DNA from: an uncultured bacterium
Lineage (GTDB): Bacteria > Bacillota > Clostridia > Peptostreptococcales > Anaerovoracaceae
NCBI GenBank assembly: GCA_905214225.1
Contig: CAJMLL010000038.1
Span: 1 to 22,787, forward strand
DNA: 22,787 nt
Reading direction: 5' to 3'
Of the stretch, positions 14,257 through 22,765 are shown one piece after another. Position 1 is the first letter of the stretch. Every line of letters starts with the position of its first letter. Below the pieces are notes generated by a model that had not been told where the DNA came from, did no database searches, and worked only from the letters and a program-made list of their open reading frames with translations. The translations under genes were made by a program, and so were the position numbers.

Positions 14257-14943
14257 CTAATTATTATCATTCAGCGGCAGATAAGGTGCCATCGCTGCGG
14301 CGGTTCCGCTGATCGGCATGGTCTGCAGCCAGATGTGGCCCGGTCCGGTGAGCAGGGTGTTAAACACGCCTTCGCCGCCGAAGAACATGTTCTTCAGGCC
14401 CGGAACTTCCTGAATGTCCATGCGGACGCTTCCATCCATCGCCGCAACGTATCCGGTGTCTACGACGATCTGCTGGCCCGGCTTCAGTTCATATTCCACA
14501 ACACTTCCGTCAATTTCCAGGAAGGCGGTTCCCATGCCGGACAGTTTCTGCATGATGAAACCTTCACCGCCGAAAAATCCGGAACCGAGGTTTTTGCGGA
14601 AGAAAATGGACAGCTCTACGCCTGCCTCAGAGGCGAGAAAAGCGGTTTTCTGCGCGATGATCTCGCGTCCCGGTCCGATCTCCACCGGCATGATGGAGCC
14701 CGGAAAAATGGACGCAAAGGCGATCATTCCGCGGCCTCCCATCGCTGTGTAGTGGTTCTGGAACAGCTTTTCTCCGGACATCATGCGGCCGAACATTTTC
14801 CGGAGTCCTCCGCCGCTGGTGGTCTCCATCTTCATGTTTGGGCTCATCCAGCTCATGGCGCCGGATTCTGTAATCATCATCTCCCCTTCGTTCAGGCTGC
14901 AGATGACGACAGGCAGATTTCCACCCTTGATTTCATAATTCAT
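14257..14943 (-). CDS. AIM24 / TIGR00266 family protein
   Basis: 228-residue soluble protein of the AIM24 (TIGR00266) family, whose beta-rich fold is shared with tryptophan RNA-binding attenuator-like proteins; the bacterial function is not established. Typical features are the early GEMMITESGAMSWM segment, the Gly-rich middle GGGLRKMFGRMM, and the GGEGFIMQKLSG and GGEGVFNTLLTGPG repeats with a Met-rich character. The start at 14943 follows AAGGAGAGG. It begins 21 bases after potD on the same strand with no terminator between, so it is probably the last gene of the polyamine transporter operon. No signal peptide or membrane span is visible. Confidence 0.9.
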   Translation of the reverse strand: MNYEIKGGNLPVVICSLNEGEMMITESGAMSWMSPNMKMETTSGGGLRKMFGRMMSGEKLFQNHYTAMGGRGMIAFASIFPGSIMPVEIGPGREIIAQKTAFLASEAGVELSIFFRKNLGSGFFGGEGFIMQKLSGMGTAFLEIDGSVVEYELKPGQQIVVDTGYVAAMDGSVRMDIQEVPGLKNMFFGGEGVFNTLLTGPGHIWLQTMPISGTAAAMAPYLPLNDNN

Positions 14944-14964
14944 AGGCCTCTCCTTTTTACAATA

Positions 14965-16059
14965 TTAGTTTGACGACTTGAATATCTTCCAGTATGTGCT
15001 GTACAGATCATCTCCATCCGGGCCGAGATCACGCAATACCTGGCATTTTGCAAGCTGCTTGTCGGACAGGAACAGGTTCGGATTGTTCCGGTATTTTGCA
15101 GGCATCAGCTTGCGCGCACCCTCATTTGGCGTGCTGTAGGTCAGATACTTGAAATTCTTATAGGCAATATCCGGCCGGCAGAGGAAGTTGATCCACTTCT
15201 CTGCATTGGTCTTATGGAAAGCGTTCTTCGGAATGACCCAGTTGTCGATGAACAGCTCCGATCCTTCCTTCGGTACGCAGAAGGCCAGATTCTTATTCAG
15301 TTTCTGGCTGTAGATCACCTCGCCGTTCCAGACCACGCCCAGTTTGGCGGAATTTCCGATGAGCAGGTCTCTGGCCGAGTCATTGACATATTTATAGACC
15401 AGCGGTCTCTGCGCAATCAGGTCGTTCACTGCACGTCTCAGCTGGGACTTTTTGGTTGTATTCAGGGAGTATCCGTCCTTTTTCAGGGCCACCATCAGTG
15501 TGTCGCGGACAGAATCCTGCATTAGAATGCTCCCTTTGTATTTCTTATTCCACAGATCCTTCCAGGACGTCACCGCGCCGTCTCCCAGCTTCTTCTTATT
15601 ATACATGATTCCGGCAACGCCCCACTGGTATGGCACCGCATATTTATTACCCGGGTCGTAGGTTTTGTCCGCGATCTTCAGATACTGCTTTCCGATATAC
15701 TTGATGTTCGGCACCTTGCTGAAGTCGATTTTCTGCAGCAGGCCCTCGGTCCGCATCTTTTCAATCATGTAGTCGGACGGACAGATGACGTCGTAGACAC
15801 CGGCATGATTCTTGATGACCGGGTACATTTCCTCATTCGTGTCGAAGGTGTCCAGCACGACCTTGATGCCCGTCTCCTTCTGGAACTGCTTGACGACAGA
15901 CGGATCGATGTAGTCGCCGTAGCAGTAGACCAGGACCTCATTCTTGTCCTTTTCTCCGCATCCCGTCAGCGTAACTGCCGCCAGCAGGGACAAAACAAGA
16001 ATCAGCAAGAGCGAAACCGCCCGGCGCGCGGCCGTATATTTTCTTCCTTGTTCTTTCAT
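14965..16059 (-). CDS. potD: Spermidine/putrescine-binding lipoprotein
   Basis: Substrate-binding lipoprotein of the PotABCD polyamine ABC importer, 364 residues. The signal peptide ends in a lipobox LTGC with Cys34, the lipid-anchored residue. The mature part matches PotD: VYCYGDYIDP near 44-52, CPSDYMIEKM at 93-102, the DSVRDTLMVAL segment, VVWNGE, and FIDNWVIP, corresponding to known polyamine-contacting segments. Some aromatic contacts of E. coli PotD appear replaced (Tyr for the first Trp, Phe in the segment before FIDN), so putrescine versus spermidine preference cannot be read. It lies 15 bases after potC. The ribosome binding site GGAGG is about 11 bases from the ATG. Confidence 0.95.
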   Translation of the reverse strand: MKEQGRKYTAARRAVSLLLILVLSLLAAVTLTGCGEKDKNEVLVYCYGDYIDPSVVKQFQKETGIKVVLDTFDTNEEMYPVIKNHAGVYDVICPSDYMIEKMRTEGLLQKIDFSKVPNIKYIGKQYLKIADKTYDPGNKYAVPYQWGVAGIMYNKKKLGDGAVTSWKDLWNKKYKGSILMQDSVRDTLMVALKKDGYSLNTTKKSQLRRAVNDLIAQRPLVYKYVNDSARDLLIGNSAKLGVVWNGEVIYSQKLNKNLAFCVPKEGSELFIDNWVIPKNAFHKTNAEKWINFLCRPDIAYKNFKYLTYSTPNEGARKLMPAKYRNNPNLFLSDKQLAKCQVLRDLGPDGDDLYSTYWKIFKSSN

Positions 16060-16074
16060 TTTTTGTCCACCCTC

Positions 16075-16875
16075 CTAACTCTGCGGGGTTTCAACGACGA
16101 ACTCGTCTTCCGGGGGACGGCCGTCCTCACGGTTGGCGATCAGAAGCACGGCCATGACCACGATGAAAATGATCGTAGACAGGGCGAACAGGGTCGGACG
16201 GATGCCGACCTTCACCTGGCTGTAGATCAGTGTGGAAATCGTGTTGATGCCTGCGCCTCTGGTGAAGTGGGTGACGACAAAATCATCCACGGACATGGTA
16301 AAGGCAAGGAGGAAGCCGGAAACGATACCCGGCCGGATGTCCGGAATCACGACTTTCCAGAATGCGGTCACCGGCGACGCGCCCAGATCCAGCGCCGCCT
16401 CGTAATTCTGCACACCGAGATTTTTCAGTTTCGGCATGACAGACAGAATGACGTAAGGGATGCTGAAAGTAATGTGTGCCAGCAGCACGGTTCCCCAGTT
16501 CAGGTAGAATCCGAAGGCGATAAAGGCCAGCATCAGAGAAATTCCGGTTACGATGTCCGCGTTCAGCAGCGGGATATTATTTACACCCAGAAGCAGCGCC
16601 TGGCCCTTCCGGCCGAAGTTCAGGATTCCCACGCAGGCAAGGACGCCGATTATCGTTGCAATCAGCGAGCTTACGATGGCGATGGAGAAGGTATTCCAGA
16701 CTGCGTTCAGCATAGTCGTGTCGTGGAACATCTCCTTATACCAGCGCAGGGAAAATCCCGTCCAGGCGAACATGGACTTGCTCTTGTTGAAGGACAGCAC
16801 CATCAGGGTGACGATCGGCAGGTAGAGGAAGAGCAGGATAATGATCAGATAAATGCCTCGAATTGCTTTTCTCAT
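16075..16875 (-). CDS. potC: Polyamine ABC transporter permease
   Basis: Membrane subunit of the PotABCD importer, 266 residues with about six spans, the first at residues 7-27. The EAA loop that docks on the ATPase is at 159-181 (YEAALDLGASPVTAFWKVVIP). Its start overlaps the potB stop as TAATG, so the two are translationally coupled and should be made in equal amounts. It resembles PotC rather than PotB by its order and by the FNKSKSMFAWTGFSLRWY segment after the first span. Confidence 0.95.
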   Translation of the reverse strand: MRKAIRGIYLIIILLFLYLPIVTLMVLSFNKSKSMFAWTGFSLRWYKEMFHDTTMLNAVWNTFSIAIVSSLIATIIGVLACVGILNFGRKGQALLLGVNNIPLLNADIVTGISLMLAFIAFGFYLNWGTVLLAHITFSIPYVILSVMPKLKNLGVQNYEAALDLGASPVTAFWKVVIPDIRPGIVSGFLLAFTMSVDDFVVTHFTRGAGINTISTLIYSQVKVGIRPTLFALSTIIFIVVMAVLLIANREDGRPPEDEFVVETPQS

Positions 16876-17684
16876 TACAGCATGCTCCCTTCTCCGTTTT
16901 TATCCAGCTTCATCAGTGCCGCCATGCTCAGGATGATGAATACCATCATGACCAGGGAAATTCCGGATCCCAGGTTCCAGTTGGCGCTGGTGGTGAACTC
17001 CTGCTCGATGATGTTTCCGATCAGATAGATCTTTCCGCCGCCCAGGATATTGGAAATGACGAAGGTGGTCAGGCTTGGAACGAAGACCATGGTAATTCCG
17101 CTGACGATTCCCGGCACGCACATCGGAAGGACAACCTTCTTCAGCACGATGGATTCTGAAGCGCCCAGATCATATGCCGCCTCGATGATGTTCGGATCGA
17201 TCTTTTCCAGCGCGTTATAAATCGGAAGGACCATGAAGGGCAGGAAATCGTAGACCATGCCCAGGATAATCGCTCCCGTCGTGTTGATGATGTGCGGGAA
17301 AGGCAGATGCAGCATTTTTGCCGCGTGGTACATGATTCCGCCCTTCTCCAGGATGACCTGCCAGGCCATCGTTCGCAGAAGGAAATTCATCCACATTGGA
17401 AGCAGGAAAATAAAGACGATCAGGCCTTTTCTTCCGAAGGTGCTCTTTTTCAGAACCAGCGCCAGCGGAATGGAAAGCGCCAGACAGATCACCGTGCTGA
17501 TGACGGAAAGGCTCAGGGAAAGGCCCAAGGCCTTCAGGTGCACCGGCTGAAAGACCGCCAGGATGTTCGCGGTCGTAAAGGCTCCCTTCCGGTCCGTAAA
17601 TCCGTAGTAGACGATCATCAGAAGCGGAATCAGCGTTCCCGCAATCATCCAGACGATATACGGAACTGCAGGCAGTTTTTTCAT
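16875..17684 (-). CDS. potB: Polyamine ABC transporter permease
   Basis: Partner membrane subunit, 269 residues with about six spans. The EAA loop is at about 168-190 (IEAAYDLGASESIVLKKVVLP). PRNF- or LLRT-type segment FLLRTMAWQVIL is typical of PotB. The start at 17684 follows AAAGGAG about 10 bases away. It lies 32 bases after potA and overlaps potC by one base. The heterodimer PotB-PotC forms the membrane channel fed by PotD and powered by PotA. Confidence 0.95.
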   Translation of the reverse strand: MKKLPAVPYIVWMIAGTLIPLLMIVYYGFTDRKGAFTTANILAVFQPVHLKALGLSLSLSVISTVICLALSIPLALVLKKSTFGRKGLIVFIFLLPMWMNFLLRTMAWQVILEKGGIMYHAAKMLHLPFPHIINTTGAIILGMVYDFLPFMVLPIYNALEKIDPNIIEAAYDLGASESIVLKKVVLPMCVPGIVSGITMVFVPSLTTFVISNILGGGKIYLIGNIIEQEFTTSANWNLGSGISLVMMVFIILSMAALMKLDKNGEGSML

Positions 17685-17716
17685 CGATAAAATACTCCTT
17701 TCTCCGGAATTCCGGA

Positions 17717-18793
17717 CTACTCGGCTTCCAGATCCAGTGCTTCCTGTTCCGGCTTCACCGGCTTGTGCATGATCTGAATATTAAACGGGATGACGTCAAT
17801 GCTGACGTGCGTTCCCACTTCATAGCTCGTTGTATTCTGTGCCAGCCAGGTAAAGCCGCCGGCCTCAATTTCCATCTCATAGTGAACGCCGATGAAGACA
17901 TTATGCGTAACCACGCCGTCCAGTTTTCCCTTTCCCGGCTCTCCGATCAGAATATCCTCCGGACGGATGACCACGTCGACCGGCTGGTTTTCGCCAAAAC
18001 CCGTATCCACGCAAGGGAACTCCGTGCCGCAGATTCTGACCAGCTTGTCTCTGACCATGCAGGCATCGATGATGTTGCTGTCGCCGATGAAGTCCGCAAC
18101 AAAAGCATTCTGCGGTTCATTGTAGATTTCTTCCGGCGTTCCGATCTGCTGGATATCACCGTTATTCAGAACGATGATGCGGTTGCTCATGGTCAGCGCC
18201 TCCTCCTGGTCGTGGGTGACATAGAGGAAGGTAATTCCCAGCTCTTCCTTCAGGCGGATCAGCTCGTACTGCATGTCCTCTCTGAGTTTCAGGTCCAGCG
18301 CACCCAGGGGCTCATCCAGGAGGAGAAGCTTCGGCTCATTGACGACTGCTCTCGCAATGGCGACACGCTGCTGCTGGCCTCCGGACATCTGGTCGATCTT
18401 GCGGTTTTCAAAGCCTTCCAGATTGACTAGTTTCAGACCGTATTTTACCTTTTCGCGGATATAGGAATCGCTTTTTCCGCTGATTTTCAGGCCGAAGGCG
18501 ATATTCTGCCCCACATTCATGTGAGGAAACAGCGCGTACTTCTGAAAAACCGTGTTAATCTGCCTTTTATTCGGCGGAAGCGCGGTAATATCCTTTCCTT
18601 CAAAAAACACCTGCCCGCTGTCCGGCTTCTCAAATCCGCCGACGATCCTGAGCAGCGTCGTTTTTCCGCAGCCCGACGGTCCAAGCAGGGTAATAAATTC
18701 ATTTTCTTCAACCGTCAGATTGAAGTGATCCAGCACGACATTATCATCGTACTTTTTACATATATCCCTAAGTTCGATCAGAGTTTTCGCCAT
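17717..18793 (-). CDS. potA: Polyamine ABC transporter ATPase
   Basis: ATP-binding subunit, 358 residues, first gene of the pot operon. Walker A GPSGCGKT is at 38-45, Q-loop Gln84, the signature SGGQQ at 137-141, Walker B LLLLDE ending at Glu161, and the switch His194 in VTHDQEEA. The C-terminal third (about 240-345) is a TOBE-type regulatory domain, as expected for PotA. The start at 18793 gives MAKTLIEL and has AAAGG six bases upstream; ATGs further up are too close to, or lack, a site. A leader of about 200 bases with alternative hairpins precedes it. Confidence 0.95.
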   Translation of the reverse strand: MAKTLIELRDICKKYDDNVVLDHFNLTVEENEFITLLGPSGCGKTTLLRIVGGFEKPDSGQVFFEGKDITALPPNKRQINTVFQKYALFPHMNVGQNIAFGLKISGKSDSYIREKVKYGLKLVNLEGFENRKIDQMSGGQQQRVAIARAVVNEPKLLLLDEPLGALDLKLREDMQYELIRLKEELGITFLYVTHDQEEALTMSNRIIVLNNGDIQQIGTPEEIYNEPQNAFVADFIGDSNIIDACMVRDKLVRICGTEFPCVDTGFGENQPVDVVIRPEDILIGEPGKGKLDGVVTHNVFIGVHYEMEIEAGGFTWLAQNTTSYEVGTHVSIDVIPFNIQIMHKPVKPEQEALDLEAE

Positions 18794-19002
18794 CTGCATC
18801 CTTTCCTGAGGATTTTCTGCCGCTTTCCGCCTGCCATCCGCCCTTCCGGCGCCTGCAGCAGACAGAAAATGCCCGTTCCCCATCCTAAAACGTAAATGCC
18901 GGCAGACGCACATCCTCAGAAGATTCTGAGGCCTGCTCCGCCTGATTACGCAGAAAGAACCGCACCCGGCTGCGTACGGTTCTTCTGCCTTTCCTCATAA
19001 AT
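18794..19002 (-). promoter_or_regulatory. Structured leader of the pot operon
   Basis: Minus-strand leader with three inverted repeats. The first has 12 pairs with one bulge (18950-18962 with 18977-18988). The second is CCTCAGAA-TC-TTCTGAGG (18931-18914). The third is ATTTTCTG with CAGAAAAT (18870-18863 and 18819-18812). The sequence CCTCAG recurs at 18811-18806, beside the potA ribosome binding site, and could pair with the CTGAGG arm of the second hairpin. That would form mutually exclusive structures. No known riboswitch class is recognised. Confidence 0.45.
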
Positions 19003-19008
19003 AACAAT

Positions 19009-19017
19009 ATTCTACCA
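19009..19017 (-). promoter_or_regulatory. Candidate extended -10 promoter of pot operon
   Basis: Minus-strand TGGTAGAAT: a -10 of TAGAAT preceded by the TGn extension. No good -35 is seen at the usual distance, which is tolerated for extended -10 promoters. Confidence 0.5.
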
Positions 19018-19157
19018 CAGAAAATCCATCCCTGCTACAGAATCAGCGCCCCATCTTCCTATTTACGAAAGTTTTACAAATCGCTCTTTTCCCTGATCCA
19101 CAGGGTTTGGGAAACCATTTCTGCCTCTCCGTTTCCGTCAGAAAGACCAGATGCTTT

Positions 19158-19174
19158 CTTAATTGTTTCTTAAA
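19158..19174 (-). promoter_or_regulatory. TTTAAG direct repeat upstream of the protease
   Basis: Minus-strand TTTAAG-AAACA-ATTAAG: two half-sites 11 bases apart in the form NTTAAG-N5-WTTAAG. It lies about 50-65 bases before the predicted start of the plus-strand protease transcript, a usual place for an activator. The same box is found before the lysozyme gene. Confidence 0.45.
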
Positions 19175-19189
19175 TGTTCTGAAATGCTC

Positions 19190-19217
19190 TTGCGCCCTTC
19201 CGCTCATCGTTTATCAT
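19190..19217 (+). promoter_or_regulatory. Candidate promoter of the protease gene
   Basis: TTGCGC (19190-19195), 16 bases, TATCAT (19212-19217). The -10 hexamer equals that of the lysozyme promoter; the -35 is weak, which fits a gene needing an activator. Confidence 0.5.
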
Positions 19218-19263
19218 GAAATACGTTCCAATGTTACTGGATAAATCATGAAAAGAGGCATCT

Positions 19264-22200
19264 ATGAATAAACAAGTTAAATTCCTTGCCTTTGCTCTTT
19301 GTCTGACGGTAACCGCCACATTCTCAACGGTTCCATCTCTGGCAAAAAGCAATGTGCAAGGCAGCTCCCCGCAGCGGAAAACCGCGTCTTCGGTCCCTTC
19401 CGGCAGCGTAAATGCGAAAAAGGATCCGCATTCTATTCTGATCACCTATAAAAAGGGCGTTTCTGCCGCTGAAGCGGAGAAGCAGACAGAAAAAAACGGA
19501 CTGGACGCCCAGGACTCCCTGAAATCCTCCGGCCATGCCGTCGTCAAAGCAAAGCTTGACCGCGGCACAAAGGTCAGCGAAGCGGTTTCTGCGATGAATC
19601 AGAAGAAAGAGGTCGCCTCCGCCCAGCCGAACTATATTTACAAGATTGCGGGCGCGAAGAGCAAGGGCGCTGCGAAAAAGACTTCCGCAGGCAAAAATAC
19701 ATCCTCTTCCTCTTCGGAGAAATCCACATCCGATCCATATCTTGCGAACGGACAGGCTTATCAGCTGAAGACCACCAATGCAGAGCAGGCCTGGAGTTTT
19801 CTGGAAAGCCGGAAACACGCGACGACCACCGTTGCCGTCATTGACACCGGTGTCGACACGGAGCATGAGGACCTTCAGAAAAACCTCATCACAAAAAACG
19901 GCTGCTACACCCGCGTTACAGATGGCACGGAAAGCCAGACGACAGACGATTCCGGCGATCACGGCACTCATGTGTCCGGAATTATCGGCATGACTTACGG
20001 CAATGGAAAAGGGGCTGCCGGCATTGCGGCGGGCCATCACAACGACCTGGTGCGCGTGCTGATGATCGGCGCCAGCAGCGACGGCGAGTCTCTCAGTACT
20101 TACGACGTTATCAACGCTCTGAATCTCGCGCAGACAGAGGGCGCAAAAGTTGTAAATATGAGCTTCGGTTTCGGCGTTAAGGACCGGATTCTGGAACAGA
20201 GTCTGCGCAGCGCCGACGAACACGGCATGACGCTGGTCGCCGCCTCCGGCAACGATTCCAACGACTATAACGACACGCCGGAAGAGGAAAATGAAGTCAT
20301 TTCCGTCAACGCGGCAAATGAGAAAAAGAAACCGGCATTCTTCTCCGATTTCGGAAGCAGCACAGACGTTTCCGCACCGGGATTCCACGTGCTCAGCAGC
20401 ATCCCGGGAGACCGCTATGAAAAAATGGACGGAACCTCCATGGCATCTCCTTGTGTCGCCGCGGAAGCCGCTCTGGTCCTCGATGCGAACCCGGACCTCA
20501 GCCCGCAGCAGGTCAGAAATATCATCTGCGGAACGACCGATTCCGATCATTTCAGCCAGTACAGCGCCTACGGAAACATTGACTGCCTGAAAGCTGTGCA
20601 GAGCGCGGCAGCCGCAGGAAATTCCGCCGTTTCTTCTCTTGAAGTCAAGCCGTCCAGCCTGGAGCTGACCGAAGGCGATGACTGCGGAATCGACAGCCTG
20701 GTCCGCCCGGCATCCTGCACACAGGACATCAGCTGGAGCAGCGCCGACCCTTCCGTTGCCACCGTTTCTTCCTCCGGCATCGTCACCGCGAAGAAATCCG
20801 GAAACACAACGATCACCGCATCCTGCGGAGGAAAGACAGCCTCCGTCTCCGTCACGGTAAAGCCAGAGACGAAAGCGTCGTCCATCACAATCGCCGGCAT
20901 CCCGTCAGGCCATGAAATTCTCCTGGGCGATTCCCAGTCCCTGACCGCCACCATTGCGCCGCTTGACGCCTCTAATATGGAGCGTTACTGGACCTCCGAC
21001 AATCCGGACGTCCTCTACTGCGACGGAAACACCGACCCGGTCCTGACCGCCCGCCATGTCGGAAAGGCCGTCATCAGCGTCCGTAATTACGACGGCAGCG
21101 TCTCCGACCAGGTCACCCTTACAGTAAAGAAAGCCCCGGACAAAATCCGAATCAGCAAGGGCGTAAAATCACTGAAAGCTGGTTCTTTCAGCCAGTTTAA
21201 GGCCTTGGCCACAGAAAACGGCCGCGCAAAAGACGTTTCTCAGCAGATTCACTGGAGCATCAGCGGATCCGCCGCCAGCATCACAGGCAGCGGACTCCTG
21301 ACCGCGAAAAAAGCCGGCACCGTGTACGTCAGCGCTTCCGTCACAACGCTGGGAAATTCCGGATCCCACGTAAAACTGCGCGCAGTAAAGAAGGTGAAAA
21401 TCACAAAAGCCGGTGCATCTTCTAAAACGAAGAGACATGCAGGGCTTGGAAATTCCGCCCGGACCAGTCAGAAAGCCGGCCAGACCGCTGCGGCGTCCTC
21501 TGGCGCGTCTGCTTTTGCCGGAAATGGATCTGCAGGCAGCTCAAATTCAGCAGCTGCCGGGAAATCTGAGAATATTGACACTGACTCGGAAAATAGCGGG
21601 TCCGGGTATACTGTATCCTCAAATAAAGCGGCTGCCGCACACATAAAAAGCACCGGCAGTTCTGTCGAAGACCTGCGCCAGAAATATATTCTCGCACTTA
21701 GCGAACTGGACAGCCAGTACGAACAGAACAAAAATATGTACAATCCCGAGGTAAAGAAGGAAATCGAACAGGCACGTTCTGCAGTCATGCTGCGTCTTCA
21801 GATGCTCCAGACTCCATACCAGGCTGCAGATGCGTCGAATTACTATACCAGCGATCTCGCACTTTATCAGCAGCTTCTGAATTTCAATACGAGCATCGCA
21901 CCGGAAAGCAGCAGCCTGAAGGATCTGAAGGCCAGAGCCGTCCGGAAATTCCAGGCTGAAATGCCGAAAAACAAGAAGAAATACAGTGCCTATTACTGGG
22001 GCATCATCCAGAACGTCCGGTCTTCTGAGATCCGGAAACTGAAGCAGGCTTCAAGCTACTCCGAACTCCTCCAGACCTGCAATGAGATCTCCAATAAATA
22101 CGATATTTCCATCAGTCTGACCGGCGATGATGATGATATCAATCTCATCGATCTGATTTCCCAGCTGATTTCCGGATTGGGCAGCCTCGATGCTTCATCC

Positions 22201-22674
22201 GCTCCCGCAAAACCATGGTACAGCATAAAAGCGGCTGGACAGAAGCGAACCTCTGTTCTGAAGGCATTGAAAAAGAATAATGACCGGCTGCAGAAATCGC
22301 CGGCTGTCTCTGCCTCTGACAAGGCCGCCATGGCAAAGCTCTATAAACAGGACGTCAGTGAGGTGAAAAAAGCCATCGATGTGGAAGAAATCCGCACCAT
22401 GAATTCCCTCTTCACCGCCCGGACGAAAGCCCTGCTGACGGTCACCGACCCGTCCAGCAAATACTACATCAGCAGCAATGCGAAAAGCCGTCTCTGCAGG
22501 AATATCAGCACTCAGTACCAGTCCCTTCCGCTGAAAAAACTGAGCCTGTCAAAGCGCAAATCCCTCTGGGAAAAGTGCCAGACCGCCCAGACAAATATCA
22601 GCGCCGCAATCAACCGTCCGGAGGCCATGAGCCTGTACAGCAAGATGGTGAAGACGCTGAAGAAGTATAAGTAG
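19264..22674 (+). CDS. Secreted subtilisin-like serine protease with Ig-like domains
   Basis: 1136-residue S8 peptidase. The start follows GAGG six bases upstream. Residues 1-28 are a signal peptide ending SLAKS. A probable I9-like propeptide lies at about 55-128 (HSILITYKKGVS to AQPNYIYK), followed by a Lys/Ser-rich linker. The catalytic domain covers about 160-450, with Asp194 (VIDTGVDTEH), His233 (DHGTHVSG), oxyanion Asn330 (ASGND) and Ser392 (GTSMASP), so it should be active. Three Ig-like Big2-type domains follow (about 456-533, 538-622 and 626-715), each ending in a TVK-type strand or similar. A Ser/Ala/Gly-rich linker (about 718-800) leads to a helical, Lys-rich region of some 335 residues that I do not recognise. 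No LPXTG or S-layer motif is seen. Substrate is unknown; maturation of surface proteins or degradation of host protein are both possible. Confidence 0.94.
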   Translation: MNKQVKFLAFALCLTVTATFSTVPSLAKSNVQGSSPQRKTASSVPSGSVNAKKDPHSILITYKKGVSAAEAEKQTEKNGLDAQDSLKSSGHAVVKAKLDRGTKVSEAVSAMNQKKEVASAQPNYIYKIAGAKSKGAAKKTSAGKNTSSSSSEKSTSDPYLANGQAYQLKTTNAEQAWSFLESRKHATTTVAVIDTGVDTEHEDLQKNLITKNGCYTRVTDGTESQTTDDSGDHGTHVSGIIGMTYGNGKGAAGIAAGHHNDLVRVLMIGASSDGESLSTYDVINALNLAQTEGAKVVNMSFGFGVKDRILEQSLRSADEHGMTLVAASGNDSNDYNDTPEEENEVISVNAANEKKKPAFFSDFGSSTDVSAPGFHVLSSIPGDRYEKMDGTSMASPCVAAEAALVLDANPDLSPQQVRNIICGTTDSDHFSQYSAYGNIDCLKAVQSAAAAGNSAVSSLEVKPSSLELTEGDDCGIDSLVRPASCTQDISWSSADPSVATVSSSGIVTAKKSGNTTITASCGGKTASVSVTVKPETKASSITIAGIPSGHEILLGDSQSLTATIAPLDASNMERYWTSDNPDVLYCDGNTDPVLTARHVGKAVISVRNYDGSVSDQVTLTVKKAPDKIRISKGVKSLKAGSFSQFKALATENGRAKDVSQQIHWSISGSAASITGSGLLTAKKAGTVYVSASVTTLGNSGSHVKLRAVKKVKITKAGASSKTKRHAGLGNSARTSQKAGQTAAASSGASAFAGNGSAGSSNSAAAGKSENIDTDSENSGSGYTVSSNKAAAAHIKSTGSSVEDLRQKYILALSELDSQYEQNKNMYNPEVKKEIEQARSAVMLRLQMLQTPYQAADASNYYTSDLALYQQLLNFNTSIAPESSSLKDLKARAVRKFQAEMPKNKKKYSAYYWGIIQNVRSSEIRKLKQASSYSELLQTCNEISNKYDISISLTGDDDDINLIDLISQLISGLGSLDASSAPAKPWYSIKAAGQKRTSVLKALKKNNDRLQKSPAVSASDKAAMAKLYKQDVSEVKKAIDVEEIRTMNSLFTARTKALLTVTDPSSKYYISSNAKSRLCRNISTQYQSLPLKKLSLSKRKSLWEKCQTAQTNISAAINRPEAMSLYSKMVKTLKKYK

Positions 22675-22765
22675 AGAAGATGAACATCTGGATTTAATCG
22701 GCTGCGAAAATGACTGCCACACTGCCGACGATCCAGATTGTACAGTTAAAAAACAGGGCCGCTGC

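Noticed and set aside
15805..17028. Open reading frame of 407 codons on the plus strand
   Set aside because: Antisense to potD, potC and potB; composition rich in Asp, His, Gln and Arg typical of shadow frames.
18950..18988. Terminator reading of the first pot leader hairpin
   Set aside because: It lies between diverging genes and has no T-run on the minus strand; more likely a leader stem.
18794..19002. T-box or known riboswitch in the pot leader
   Set aside because: No T-box AGGGTGG motif, no GEMM, SAM, or other class-specific core is visible; kept only as an unclassified structured leader.
19324..20550. Open reading frame of 408 codons on the minus strand
   Set aside because: Antisense to the catalytic domain of the protease, whose triad is intact.
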